From Dyella_B jejuensis (GTDB taxonomy: Bacteria; Pseudomonadota; Gammaproteobacteria; Xanthomonadales; Rhodanobacteraceae), in contig NZ_JADIKJ010000003.1 of the NCBI RefSeq assembly GCF_044904675.1, forward strand, positions 174,855 to 238,854: a stretch of 64,000 nucleotides of DNA, read 5' to 3'. The translations under genes and the position numbers were made by a program. Every line of letters begins with the position of its first letter. Within the stretch, counting starts at the first letter, position 1. Below the pieces are notes generated by a model. It did not search any database. It worked only from the letters and a program-made list of their open reading frames with translations, and was not told the DNA's origin. Positions 8,828 through 18,078 of the stretch are shown here, piece after piece.

Positions 8828-10086
8828 CGACAGGCACCTTCCGTTCGTTGCGAGGCTACAACTATCGCGTATGGGCGGCGGGCGCGTTGGTCTCGAACGT
8901 GGGCACCTGGATGCAGCGGATCGGGCAGGATTGGCTGGTCCTGACCCAGTTGACGCGCCATAACGCCTCGGCCGTCGGCGTGGTGATGGCGTTGCAGTTC
9001 GGTCCGCAAATCCTGCTGCTGCCGCTGACCGGCTATGCGGCCGATCATTTCAACCGGCAACGGCTGTTGCGTTTCACCCAGGCGGCGATGGGCGTGCTGG
9101 CGCTCGGGCTGGGCCTGCTCACCATCACCGGCGTGGTGCAACTGTGGCAGGTGTATGCCTTCGCGTTGACGCTCGGCTGTGTAACGGCGTTTGATGCCCC
9201 GGCGCGCCAGACCTTCGTATCGGAGCTGGTGGGCGAGGAAGACCTGTCGAACGCCGTCGCGCTCAATTCCACTTCCTTCAACGCCGGGCGCATGATCGGC
9301 CCGGCGATCGCCGGCCTGCTTATCGCGGCGGTGGGCACCGGCTGGGTGTTCGTCATCAATGCGCTGTCTTTCGGTGCGGTACTTTGTTCGCTGGGCTTCA
9401 TCCGGCGCGAACAGCTGCATGTGAAGGAGTGGGCACGGCGCAGCCGCGGCAGCCTTACCGAGGGCTTCCGCTATGTGTGGCGGCGGCCGGATCTTCGTGC
9501 GGTATTGCTGATGCTGTTCCTGTTCGGCACCTTCGGGCTGAATTTTCCGATTTATATTTCGACCATGACGGTGACCGTGTTCCACGCCGGCGCGGGCCGC
9601 TACGGCCTGCTCACCTCGACCATGGCGATCGGCACCGTGATCGGCGCGTTGCTCGCCGCCAGGAGAGCAAGGCCAAGCATCGGGTTGCTACTGGTAGCTG
9701 CCGCGGTATTCGGAACGGGCCTGATCCTGGCTGCGTTTTCGCCCAGTTACGAGTTGTTCGGCGCGGTGCTGGTGTTTATCGGCATATCCGCGCAGACCTT
9801 CACCACGTCCACCAACAGCCTGGTGCAGCTTTCCACCGAGCCGGCGATGCGCGGCCGGGTAGTGGCGATCCTGCTCGCCATCGCGCTGGGCGGCACCCCG
9901 CTTGGTGCGCCGATCGTAGGCTGGGTGGCCGATACGTTCGGTCCGCGCTGGTCGCTCGCGGTCGGCGCCGCGGCGGGGTTTGCCGCCGTGCTGGTGGGGA
10001 TCGGCTATCAGGTACGGTACCAGGGCCTGCGCATGAGCATCGATGCCGGACGGATGCGTTTGCGTTGGCATGATGATGGCCTTTGA
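8824..10086 (+). CDS. MFS transporter (EntS-like exporter family)
   Basis: 420 aa with about 12 hydrophobic segments. Family motifs seen are SNVGTWMQRIGQDWLVLTQL at the N-terminus, TGYAADHFNRQRLL (the cytoplasmic loop 2-3 motif), and TAFDAPARQTFVSELVGEED, typical of the EntS/MFS_3 exporter group. It starts with GTG at 8824, overlapping the stop of the preceding gene. Frame and homology exclude the longer reading frame that begins at 8305 inside marR. Being controlled by a MarR regulator, it probably exports a toxic or antibiotic-like compound; the substrate is not inferable. Confidence 0.88.
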   Translation: MTTGTFRSLRGYNYRVWAAGALVSNVGTWMQRIGQDWLVLTQLTRHNASAVGVVMALQFGPQILLLPLTGYAADHFNRQRLLRFTQAAMGVLALGLGLLTITGVVQLWQVYAFALTLGCVTAFDAPARQTFVSELVGEEDLSNAVALNSTSFNAGRMIGPAIAGLLIAAVGTGWVFVINALSFGAVLCSLGFIRREQLHVKEWARRSRGSLTEGFRYVWRRPDLRAVLLMLFLFGTFGLNFPIYISTMTVTVFHAGAGRYGLLTSTMAIGTVIGALLAARRARPSIGLLLVAAAVFGTGLILAAFSPSYELFGAVLVFIGISAQTFTTSTNSLVQLSTEPAMRGRVVAILLAIALGGTPLGAPIVGWVADTFGPRWSLAVGAAAGFAAVLVGIGYQVRYQGLRMSIDAGRMRLRWHDDGL

Positions 10087-10100
10087 GCTTTCGCGGCGCG

Positions 10101-12884
10101 CTAACGCCAGCTCACGCGGACGCTGTCGCGAATGCTTTGCTTTGGCAACGTGATCGTCGCGACGGTGTTTTTATCGTCCCAGCTCCACGTCTTCACAGGC
10201 TTGCCATCGGCGCTGACCGACTGCGGTTTGGCGGTGGCATGGATGCGCAGCACATAGGCGCGTGAGGCCAGCTGGCCGTTGAAATGGCCCTTGCTCGGCG
10301 CGATGACAAGCTGGTGTGAGCCGTCGGCCGCGGTCGCATATTGCATCGAGGTCAGCGCATAGCCGCCCTTGGCATAGTCGAGCGAGATGCCATCGTCTTC
10401 GTAGAGGTCGAAGCTGCCATGACCCGAGCCATAGACGTTGACGATGACCGTATCGAGCGGCTTGGCGTTGGAATAGTCGCTGACTTCCTGTTCGGGCACG
10501 ATCGAACCCTCGCGCATGAATACCGGTGTTTCGTCCACCGCATAGTGGGCGGTAAACGAGCGGCCGCCGTCGTAATGCTTGCCGCTGAAGAAATCGATCC
10601 ACGACCCGGGCGGCAGGTAGATGGTGCGGTCGCCGCTGGCGGCAAGCACCGGCGCGACCAGCATGTCCTGGCCGAAGAAGTATTCGTGCGAGTGGCGATA
10701 GGCCTCTTCCAGCTCCGGATATTGCAAGTACAACGGCCGCAACAGCGGCATCGAGCGGGTATGTGCCTGCCACGTATAGGTATACACATAGGGAATCAGC
10801 TGCGTGCGCAAAGTGAAATATTTGCGCATCAGCGCGATGCCCTGGTCGCCATATACCCAGGGCATGCGTACATTGCCCTCGTGCGGATTGGCATGCGCGC
10901 TGTGCATGCGCAGGATCGGGCTGAAGGTGCCGAACTCGATCCAGCGCGCATACAAGTCGAATGGAATCTTCGCGCCGTGGAAACCGCCGATGTCGTGGCT
11001 GATGTACGGCACCAGCACATTGCCGCCGCGCGCGGTAAAGGCCACTTCGTAGGCCAGCACCGGCCATTGCGAATACGTATCGCCGGTGAAGAAAGCCGGA
11101 TAGCGTTCGCTGCCCCAATCGCCGTAGCGGCTCAGGATGAAGCCGCGCTGGCCGGTCACCTGCTGGGTGTAGTCGTAGAAAACCTTGTTGGTCCACAGCT
11201 GCTTGTTGAGTCCCGGCATGTCCGCCGCGCCGCCGCCGCCATCCACCCACCAGGCGCTCACGCCGGCCTGCATCAGCGGTCGATGCAGGTCGCGCATGAA
11301 CACGTCGGCCTGCTGCGGGTTGGACAGGTCGAACGCGATCCGCGCCGGTGGCAGTACGTCCCTGATCGCGACGGGGCCGCGGAAAATGCCGCCGCCGTTC
11401 TCGCCCGGCACGACGCGCAATGCGATGTCGTTGCGCTGTCCGGCCTTGGCATATGGGCGGATGTCGGTATAGGTAAGGCGGCGCGGCCATTGCACATGGC
11501 TATGCTCCACCTCCTTGCCGTTGACGAAGACGCGATAGTTCTGGCCCACCTCGCCCAGGTACAGGTAAAGCGCGTCCGGCAGCTTCGCCGGCAGCAGGAT
11601 CGACGCGCGATACCAGCCGATGCCGTGGTAATCCGCATAACCCTGTTGTTGCCACGATTGATCGGTACGGATCGGTTTCCACTGGCCGTTGTCGCCATCG
11701 GCGGCGAACCAGCGTTGGGCCACGCCCTGGTCCTGCGGATCGGTGGCAAAGCTCCACTGCCGGGACACGTCCAGGTCGAACGATGGCTTGGGCGGCAACG
11801 GCCGACCCAGGTCTTTCAATACTTCCGGGGCATGGCTGTCGTTGAAGGAAAGAATGCTTTCCTCCGTGCCGGCATAGCCAGGATGGTCGTTGAGGCTGAG
11901 CTTGATGCCGCGATCGTGCAGCCAGCGCAGGAACTGGTCGGGATGGGGAATCAGCGGACTCCAGTCGTAACCGCCCTGCCAACCGTAGTTGTGCCAGGCG
12001 AAATCCAGCACCAGCGTGTCGAATGGAATATGGTTCTGGCGCAGGCGCGACAACTCGTCTTCCAGGTATTGCTGGTTGTAGTGCTCGAAGTCCGGCGCGT
12101 GCGCGTCGGCGGTATCGGGAAAATACTCGAAGTTGAAATCGGTCACCCAGGTGCCGAGGGTGTAGCGGGGAATCATGGGAATGGCGCCGCACAGCTGCGC
12201 GTATTCCTGGAACACGTTCTGGTAATCGTGGTGATAGGTGAACAGGTACCAATCCTGGCCGTAAGGCTTCGCCCGCGGCGTGATCCATTGCGTTTGCGCG
12301 TTCCACAGCGGCGTTTGGCTATCATCGATGAAGGCGTAGCCGCTGCGGCTGAGCAGGCCCGGCTTGGCTGGCTCGAGCGGAATGTCGATGCCGGGAATCA
12401 TGTCGTTGACCGGGCTTTCCAGGTCCAGCTTGCCCTTGGGCAGATTCGCTTCGCTGACGTGGTCGAGCGAATAGGTGAGGCCGCCGAGATTTTGCGTATC
12501 CACTTGGCCCGGATGCCACGCATGCTCGGCGCCGCCCGTGTTCCAGCTCACCTTGAGGTTATCCGCGCTGAAAGGCCCGGTATTCAAGCGGTAGCGCAAC
12601 GTCATCGCGCTGGTGCTTGCGACCAGCCAGCCGTTTTCCTTCGCCGAATGCACCGGCACCGCGGGCCAGTCGCGCTTTTGCACCACGGCGGTGGGCGCAT
12701 CGGCAAAAGTACCGGTGGGCGCGTATTCCATGCGCACCAGTGACGGCGTAAGGAACTCGAACCGCGCATCGCCTGCCACCACGGCCGAAGTGTTCTGCGC
12801 TTGCGCGTCAGCAGCCGGTGCGAGTGGAACGAAGGCGAACCCTAACCAGCAAGCGATGAAGCCCGTACAGCGGAAGCATTTCAT
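10101..12884 (-). CDS. Exported glycoside hydrolase family 31 with inserted beta domain
   Basis: 927 aa with an N-terminal signal segment ending near AAPAADAQA-like residues 25-29. It has an N-terminal beta domain and a GH31 barrel whose two halves are separated by an inserted domain at about residues 375-510. That insert (WYRASILLPAKLPDALYLYL; GEVGQNYRVFVNGKEVEHS) looks like a jelly-roll sugar-binding domain of the type seen in GH2 enzymes. The predicted nucleophile is D548 in AWWVD and the acid/base is D602 in FFTGDTYSQW; then come IGGFHG and RMHSAHANPH. The enzyme should release sugars from alpha-glucosides, alpha-xylosides or alpha-galactosides outside the cytoplasm; the specificity cannot be read. 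It is convergent with the MFS gene, and its partners on the strand are the exported isoamylase and peptidase. Confidence 0.88.
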   Translation of the reverse strand: MKCFRCTGFIACWLGFAFVPLAPAADAQAQNTSAVVAGDARFEFLTPSLVRMEYAPTGTFADAPTAVVQKRDWPAVPVHSAKENGWLVASTSAMTLRYRLNTGPFSADNLKVSWNTGGAEHAWHPGQVDTQNLGGLTYSLDHVSEANLPKGKLDLESPVNDMIPGIDIPLEPAKPGLLSRSGYAFIDDSQTPLWNAQTQWITPRAKPYGQDWYLFTYHHDYQNVFQEYAQLCGAIPMIPRYTLGTWVTDFNFEYFPDTADAHAPDFEHYNQQYLEDELSRLRQNHIPFDTLVLDFAWHNYGWQGGYDWSPLIPHPDQFLRWLHDRGIKLSLNDHPGYAGTEESILSFNDSHAPEVLKDLGRPLPPKPSFDLDVSRQWSFATDPQDQGVAQRWFAADGDNGQWKPIRTDQSWQQQGYADYHGIGWYRASILLPAKLPDALYLYLGEVGQNYRVFVNGKEVEHSHVQWPRRLTYTDIRPYAKAGQRNDIALRVVPGENGGGIFRGPVAIRDVLPPARIAFDLSNPQQADVFMRDLHRPLMQAGVSAWWVDGGGGAADMPGLNKQLWTNKVFYDYTQQVTGQRGFILSRYGDWGSERYPAFFTGDTYSQWPVLAYEVAFTARGGNVLVPYISHDIGGFHGAKIPFDLYARWIEFGTFSPILRMHSAHANPHEGNVRMPWVYGDQGIALMRKYFTLRTQLIPYVYTYTWQAHTRSMPLLRPLYLQYPELEEAYRHSHEYFFGQDMLVAPVLAASGDRTIYLPPGSWIDFFSGKHYDGGRSFTAHYAVDETPVFMREGSIVPEQEVSDYSNAKPLDTVIVNVYGSGHGSFDLYEDDGISLDYAKGGYALTSMQYATAADGSHQLVIAPSKGHFNGQLASRAYVLRIHATAKPQSVSADGKPVKTWSWDDKNTVATITLPKQSIRDSVRVSWR

Positions 12885-13068
12885 GCGGCAATCTCAGCAA
12901 GTCATCGGAGCAGCCAGGTTTTATACTCGCCGCGCCGAGGTAATGGCACCCCCTGGCAGAGCCCGCGATCGATCTGGCCGCTTCGCCACCCATGGAATAC
13001 GCGCTACGCCGCGTGGCCGGCCCAGTAAGCGTCCCCAAACTGGCGATGAAGCTGATTCACCCAGCCAA

Positions 13069-13099
13069 TAAAAAAGGACGGAGGCGATGGCCTCCGTCC
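13069..13099 (-). terminator. Intrinsic terminator of the sedolisin gene
   Basis: A perfect 10-bp stem (13076-13085 with 13090-13099), a 4-base loop, and an A tract at 13069-13075 that reads as a U tract on the minus strand. It is 25 bases after the peptidase stop codon. Confidence 0.92.
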
Positions 13100-13123
13100 T
13101 CCCAGCGATGACCTGCGATGGAA

Positions 13124-14851
13124 TTACTGGCTCAGCGTTGTGATCAGCGCCGCCTTCGGACTGCCCCAGCCGGTCACCAGGTCATAGCCCGTTACAGCCG
13201 AGTAGCTGCCGGACTTGCCGCTGGTGATGTCGTGGAAGTCGGTGGAGTAGGTGCTGGTGGTCTTGCCGCCGGATTCGTTCTCCGGATACACGGTTGCGTT
13301 GAAGTTACCGATCGGGGCGCTTCCGTTCGCCGCCAGCTGCTGGTTGACCAGCGCGATGAAGCCCGCCCACATCGGCGCGGCAAAGCTGGTGCCACCGTAA
13401 TCGTTAGCCGTGCAGGTGGTCTGGTCGGCGCAGACATAGAAGGTGAAGTTGGCATTGGCCGATACGTCCGGACCATTGCGATAGGTGGTCGAGCCCTTGT
13501 TGCTCGAATTGATTACGCCGGAAAGTTTTTGCCACGAAGGAATGGCGATCTTGTCCGGCGAGATGCCGCCGCCGCTGTCCACCCATGCCGTTTCCGACTT
13601 CCAGGCGCCGCCCGCGCTGGCGGTGGTCAGGTCGGTGCCGCCGACGGAAATAACGTAGGCATCGTCGGCTGGCCACGCTTCGTTGCGCGAGGACCAGGTC
13701 GAGCTATCGCCGGATGCCGCGAAGAACGTCTGGCCCTGCGCGGCCATCTTCTCGAAATACGGATCGAGCGTGGACGGATCATCGGGCGTCCAGCCCCATG
13801 AGCAGCCGATGGTGGTCGGCAGCGGACTGTGCGTGGTCATCGCACTGATGATGGCGGTATCGGTGGAACCGACATACATCACCAGGCTGCTAAGGCCCGG
13901 TGCCATGCCCAGCGCCTGCGTCATGTCCAGCGTCTGCTCGGTATCGTCGCAATTGCTCTTGGCGGTACAGGAGGTGCTGGTGCCATCGACCGAAATGACC
14001 GAGACCGGCACATTATTGGTCTGCTTGGCGTTCTTGTAGTACGTAGTGAGGTCGGCCAGGTCGGTGCCTTCGTATTCGAACAGGCCAAGGTTCTGACCGG
14101 CACCGGTAAGGGCGCTGCCGCCGTAGTAGGCAGCACGCATATCGCTGCCGAGGAACGATGACGACGGGCCGGAACCGGTGGTGGCGTGACTGACCACGGC
14201 ATCCGGGCTGATGCCGCTGGCCGCTGCGTAATCGCTCTTCTTCACGTACAGCGGCTTGGGAATCGAATAATTATTCAGGCCCGAAACGTGCCACAGCGGA
14301 ATCGCCAGCGAGGTGGTGGGCTCGCGATCGGCGCTGAAGAAGTTGCGGCTTTCGGTAGGATGCTTGTAGACGCGCATCTTCACGTTGAAGGCCGATTCCA
14401 CCGCGGAAACCGGACCGGCAATCTGCACGTCCATGCCATCGCGGCTGCCGCCGGTAACAGTGAAGCCGTGCTTGGTCAGGTAATCCACGACGGTGGCGTA
14501 GTCATTCTGGGTGGGGCCGAAACGTGCGGTGAATTGCGCGGGCGTGAGGTAATGATGGAAATTGGGGCTGGCCGGATTGGTGACATCCGCCACGAATTGA
14601 TCCAGGCCCGCCTGGTCGCGCACTGGCAGCACGACATCCAGGCTCATCCATTGCGTGGCCGGCAAGCTGCCGACCAGCTGCGCCGTACCTTGGTTTACCG
14701 CATCCCTCACATGGTGCGTATACACCTGCGCAGCATGGGCTGCGTTGGTAGCACCGAACACCATGGCGATGGCAAGCGAAAGACCGCAGGCTTTGCGAAC
14801 GAGGCCTGTGCCGAGCGTTGTATAAGTTCCAGTCGAATCTGTTCTAGTCAT
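13124..14851 (-). CDS. Pro-kumamolisin / sedolisin (S53) secreted acid peptidase
   Basis: 575 aa precursor of a serine-carboxyl peptidase. A signal segment (LSLAIAMVFGATNAAHA, after an extended N-region) is followed by a pro-kumamolisin activation domain at about residues 50-200 (NFHHYLTPAQFTARFGPTQN) and the S53 catalytic domain. Catalytic residues are E305 and D309 (DDTEQTLD), D382 (ASGD) and S489 (YGGTSFAAP). The calcium site is D541 (FHDIT) and D557 (TGYD), ahead of the terminal TGWGSP motif. Such enzymes are active at acid pH outside the cell after self-removal of the propeptide. The gene is monocistronic with its own terminator and suits an acid-soil saprophyte. Confidence 0.93.
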   Translation of the reverse strand: MTRTDSTGTYTTLGTGLVRKACGLSLAIAMVFGATNAAHAAQVYTHHVRDAVNQGTAQLVGSLPATQWMSLDVVLPVRDQAGLDQFVADVTNPASPNFHHYLTPAQFTARFGPTQNDYATVVDYLTKHGFTVTGGSRDGMDVQIAGPVSAVESAFNVKMRVYKHPTESRNFFSADREPTTSLAIPLWHVSGLNNYSIPKPLYVKKSDYAAASGISPDAVVSHATTGSGPSSSFLGSDMRAAYYGGSALTGAGQNLGLFEYEGTDLADLTTYYKNAKQTNNVPVSVISVDGTSTSCTAKSNCDDTEQTLDMTQALGMAPGLSSLVMYVGSTDTAIISAMTTHSPLPTTIGCSWGWTPDDPSTLDPYFEKMAAQGQTFFAASGDSSTWSSRNEAWPADDAYVISVGGTDLTTASAGGAWKSETAWVDSGGGISPDKIAIPSWQKLSGVINSSNKGSTTYRNGPDVSANANFTFYVCADQTTCTANDYGGTSFAAPMWAGFIALVNQQLAANGSAPIGNFNATVYPENESGGKTTSTYSTDFHDITSGKSGSYSAVTGYDLVTGWGSPKAALITTLSQ

Positions 14852-15352
14852 AACTAGCTACTCCCTAAGTGAGCTGTGACAGAGAAAGAAAGATCGAGGA
14901 AACAAACGAGCTACTCCCCTCCCCAGGGGTGCCGAATGGCCGCCGGAGCGTAAGACTGCAATTGTGCTTGCCGAGTGAAAAGACGTGTGTTTTGGCGAAA
15001 AAAGTTCTTGTGGCGCGAGCGTGCATAAGTGGGACAGGTTGCTTTACAAAGATGATGCGGCTTCTGAGTATCCAGTCATGGCGGCGTGCAAGCACCTGTA
15101 GCACGTAACGTGCTTACCTGGCAGCGTGGGTCCTGCTTTGATCGCACCCAACCATTGCGAACAGGCAGCTTCGCCGTGCGCAGATCGGGCCGATATAGAA
15201 CTTCATTGTCAATCGACGGCTGATATCTGCGCACTGCCGCGACGCCGATCAATCGGCGCGGCTTGCCCGATAACCACTAGGCGTTTTGCACCAGGCAGCG
15301 TAGCTTTCGTTCCAAAGAGGCCTGCCTTGGCTGCCGTTCTTTTGGGAGTCAC
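14852..15352. other. Intergenic region, 501 bases
   Basis: It lies between the leftward peptidase and the rightward microprotein, so it carries both promoters. It is AT-richer than its surroundings near 14870-15060. The only structure I see is a 15-base palindrome at 15100-15114. The plus-strand open frames here (79 and 76 codons) lack ribosome binding sites and have poor codon use. Confidence 0.45.
15100..15114. promoter_or_regulatory. 15-base palindrome, possible operator
   Basis: AGCACGT-A-ACGTGCT is a perfect palindrome in a region that must carry promoters for both flanking genes. Size and symmetry fit a regulator site; no regulator can be assigned. It could also be chance. Confidence 0.3.
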
Positions 15353-15520
15353 ATGAAACATCACCTATTCACAGCCGCCATCCCCGTCGCCGCCATGGTG
15401 CTGTATGGCTTCGGTTTGACTGGCGATGCTTCGATGCTCTTTATTGCCGGCGCAGCATGCGAACTCTGGTTCTGGGTTCGGTTGCTTGCCGGAACGCATC
15501 CGTTAAGGAAGAGAGTATGA
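15353..15520 (+). CDS. 55-aa membrane microprotein
   Basis: A short frame beginning ATG AAA CAT CAC, with GGGAG five bases upstream, encodes a 55-residue protein. It has two hydrophobic stretches: AAIPVAAMVLYGFGLTGD and MLFIAGAACELWFWVRLL. The tail is basic (HPLRKRV). Its TGA overlaps the ATG of the DUF1801 gene (ATGA), so the two are coupled. The lengths, hydrophobic pattern and good start make it very likely real. The function is unknown; the composition suggests a small inner-membrane protein. Confidence 0.7.
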   Translation: MKHHLFTAAIPVAAMVLYGFGLTGDASMLFIAGAACELWFWVRLLAGTHPLRKRV

Positions 15521-15933
15521 AAAAGACGGACACAGCCGCGGCTCAGTCGGCGTCCGAGCTGATTGATACCAGAATTGCCGAACTCGCAGACTGGCGTGGA
15601 CAGATCTTGTACAGGGTGCGCGAACTCATCAAAGAAGCCGACCCGGACGTGCAGGAGGAATGGAAGTGGAGGGGTACTCCCGTTTGGTCGCACGATGGAA
15701 TCCTTTGCACCGGCGAGTCTTACAAGGCGAAGGTGAAGCTGACCTTCGCCAAGGGAGCGTCGTTGCAGGATACGGCCAAACTCTTCAACGCGAGCCTCGA
15801 TGGGAACGTAAGGCGCGCGATCGACCTGCACGAAGGGGACGTGGTCGACGCGGAAGCGTTCAAGGCACTCGTCCGTGCTGCGATTGCTCTCAACACCTCG
15901 GTGAAAAAAGCCAGGTCAAAGCCAAACAAGTAG
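15517..15933 (+). CDS. DUF1801 domain protein
   Basis: 138 aa cytoplasmic protein of the DUF1801 / YdhG-like fold (ELIDTRIAELADWRGQILYR; EADPDVQEEWKWRGTPVWSH; GESYKAKVKLTFAKGASL). This is a small alpha/beta family often annotated as phage- or iron-related, but with no settled function. The ATG at 15517 has AAGGAAG upstream and overlaps the stop of the 55-aa membrane protein. The C-terminus is Lys-rich (KKARSKPNK). Confidence 0.85.
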   Translation: MKKTDTAAAQSASELIDTRIAELADWRGQILYRVRELIKEADPDVQEEWKWRGTPVWSHDGILCTGESYKAKVKLTFAKGASLQDTAKLFNASLDGNVRRAIDLHEGDVVDAEAFKALVRAAIALNTSVKKARSKPNK

Positions 15934-16267
15934 GCTATCTACCTTTGCCCAAACCGAGCTTGCCTGTCCCTCAGGCAACTTGACGATCTACGAACTCCAA
16001 AGCAGTTCGCACCACTTCGCGTCCTGTCAGCGGAGGGGATTCATTGCAAACGCGCGAGGTGCGAAGCGACCAGTGCTTACCGGCAATAGTGAAGCCAATC
16101 ATCGTAGTTCGGATGGTCGACGCGCTTTCGCTCAACACGGCCATTTGCGGCCTGGATAATCAGGGTACTGAAGGCCGGCGGCGCCCGCCTGCACGTCCAT
16201 GGCGTCTGCGAGCTTCGATGGATTTTGTCTTGAACCGAAGCCGGGATTTCCGTCTCGGGAGCTATCC
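15934..16267. other. Intergenic region, 334 bases
   Basis: No gene supported. Frames of 88-107 codons crossing it have no start signals and disagree with each other in strand and frame. It presumably carries the cupin promoter. I see no repeat or terminator. Confidence 0.4.
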
Positions 16268-16756
16268 ATGCAAAACTTGCTTAGCAGCCAAGCCAGGGTA
16301 CCCACGGTGAACCAGTCAACTGCCTTATTGAGGGCCTCTGATATAGAGGCCATGAGCGCCATACGTTCGGTCCATACGCTGAATGACAACGCCATTCGAC
16401 TGAAAAAATCCGTTGGCGATGCCGTGGGATTGACGCAGCTCGGCGCACACATCATTACCCTCATGCCTGGCCATGAGTCGTCCGAATATCACCGGCATCT
16501 CTATGAAGAAGAATGCGTCTATATTCTTTCCGGGCGAGGAGAAGCGTTAATCGACGATGAGCGCCATAGCATCGGCGCCGGTGATTTTCTTGGCTTTATC
16601 CGACGCGGCCCGGCCCATGTCATCACCAACACAGGGCACGAGCCTTTCGTATTCCTGGTCGTTGGGCAGCGGCTGGAGCAGGACGTATGCGATTATCCGC
16701 ACCAGAGGGTGAGGCTCTACACGGCTGGTGAACATGAGGCCTACGTCAAACTCTGA
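16268..16756 (+). CDS. Cupin domain protein
   Basis: 162 aa single cupin. The metal-binding pattern is G..SSEYHRHLYEEECVYILSG (His, His and Glu ligands), with the second cupin motif GDFLGFIRRGPAHVITNTG. It may be a small metalloenzyme or a ligand sensor; single cupins cannot be assigned to a reaction from sequence. The ATG at 16268 follows GGGAGC at a normal distance, and the longer frame from 16199 adds residues that do not belong to the fold. It stands alone between DUF1801 and AIM24 genes. Confidence 0.8.
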   Translation: MQNLLSSQARVPTVNQSTALLRASDIEAMSAIRSVHTLNDNAIRLKKSVGDAVGLTQLGAHIITLMPGHESSEYHRHLYEEECVYILSGRGEALIDDERHSIGAGDFLGFIRRGPAHVITNTGHEPFVFLVVGQRLEQDVCDYPHQRVRLYTAGEHEAYVKL

Positions 16757-16938
16757 AGCGTCGCGGCTGGCGATATGTTCAAACTATTCCGTGAGACATT
16801 GAAGCCTCCGCTCCGTTTCTTATAGCTACTGGGTACTGCTGCGCCTTTCGAGGCTATGGCAAACCACGTCTTCAGCCTGAAGCAGACACGTTCTTTCGAT
16901 AACGTATCGGCAACCATCCACCATCAGGAGAACATCCC

Positions 16939-17712
16939 ATGCAGACTCGCATCCAGGGCACGGTGATGCCCGTGCTGGAAATACAGCTTGGTCCCAACGA
17001 AAGCGTCTTCGCCGAGAGCGGCGAGCTGTCATGGATGACTGCATCGATCCAGATGACTACGCATACGCAGATGGGCGGCGGCGGTGGGCTGTTGGGCATG
17101 TTCAAGCGCGTGGTTGGCGGCGGCAGTTTCTTCATGACCGAGTACCGCGCCATGCAGGTCCCTGGCGAGGTCGCGTTCGCTGCCAGGATGCCCGGCCATA
17201 TCGTGCCGGTGCCGGTGGGCCCCGGTAGCGAATACCTGGTGCACCGGCATGGGTTTCTGTGCGGCACACCGCAAGTCACCTTGAGCGTGGGTTTCCAGCA
17301 GTCATTGGGCGCCGGCATCTTCGGTGGCGACGGTTTCATGCTGCAAAAAGTCGGTGGCACGGGCACAGCGTGGCTGGAACTCTCCGGCGAGCTCATCCGG
17401 AAGGATCTGGCACCCGGCGAAACCTTGCGCGTCCATCCGGGACACGTCGGTGCGTTCCAGGCCTCGGTCAGTTTTCAGATCACTACTGTTCCCGGTATCA
17501 AGAACGCCATTTTCGGTGGCGACGGCATCTTCCTGGCTGCGCTTACCGGTCCCGGCACAGTGTGGCTGCAGACGCTGCCGATCTCGCGCCTGGCCCACCA
17601 GATTGCCGAGTATCTACCCAACAACGGCAGTGGCGGCGCGCGCGCGGCCGGGGTGGGCGGTGGCCTGCTCGGAGGCATCGTGGGCTCGATGTTGAATGGC
17701 GACAACAACTGA
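16939..17712 (+). CDS. AIM24-family (TIGR00266) protein
   Basis: 257 aa beta-rich protein of the AIM24/TIGR00266 family. Typical features are ESVFAESGELSWMTASIQM, a Gly-rich loop (GGGGGLLGMFKRVVGGGSFF), and repeated beta-hairpin Gly-Gly-Asp-Gly motifs. The C-terminus is Gly-rich and hydrophobic (GVGGGLLGGIVGSML). Bacterial members are common, often envelope-associated, and of unknown biochemical function; mitochondrial AIM24 is linked to inner-membrane organisation. A GGAG lies about 10 bases before the ATG. It is monocistronic. Confidence 0.87.
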   Translation: MQTRIQGTVMPVLEIQLGPNESVFAESGELSWMTASIQMTTHTQMGGGGGLLGMFKRVVGGGSFFMTEYRAMQVPGEVAFAARMPGHIVPVPVGPGSEYLVHRHGFLCGTPQVTLSVGFQQSLGAGIFGGDGFMLQKVGGTGTAWLELSGELIRKDLAPGETLRVHPGHVGAFQASVSFQITTVPGIKNAIFGGDGIFLAALTGPGTVWLQTLPISRLAHQIAEYLPNNGSGGARAAGVGGGLLGGIVGSMLNGDNN

Positions 17713-18078
17713 CGCATGCGGCTTCGCGTTCTTGATGATGTGCATCGGATAGCTATCCGTTCTCCTTTTTCAGTTTTTGGAGAAAAAGCAAACATTCCCC
17801 GCTCGACGGCTAAAGCCGAACTCTATGTGTACGCCAGCCTGCCGTTGCACAGGTCACATGCCCGCAACGACGGCATGGGCGGCTTGGCGCGAAGAGGATG
17901 TGGACTCGTCAACAACTGCATGGTTCCGCTTCCGCCAAGAAACGGCCTTGGAAAACCCGTCGTTTGCAATCGCCACTTGAAAGGGCTGCGTGGACGATAG
18001 CCCAAGGCCGATAGCGATCTGCGTCGGGATTCAGCCCTTGATCAAATAGTCATTTATGGTGTGGGATGGAAATGGCTA
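17713..18078. other. Intergenic region, 366 bases
   Basis: It lies between the AIM24 gene (+) and the end of the kinase operon (-). A T-rich/A-rich stretch near 17760-17790 could fold into a weak hairpin, TCTCC...GGAGA, and might serve as a terminator. The 94-codon plus-strand frame at 17716-18000 has no ribosome binding site and is rejected. Confidence 0.4.

Noticed and set aside
10341..12743. 800-codon plus-strand frame opposite the GH31 gene
   Set aside because: Antisense shadow; no homology or ribosome site.
17716..18000. 94-codon plus-strand frame after the AIM24 gene
   Set aside because: No start signal and poor codon use; likely chance.
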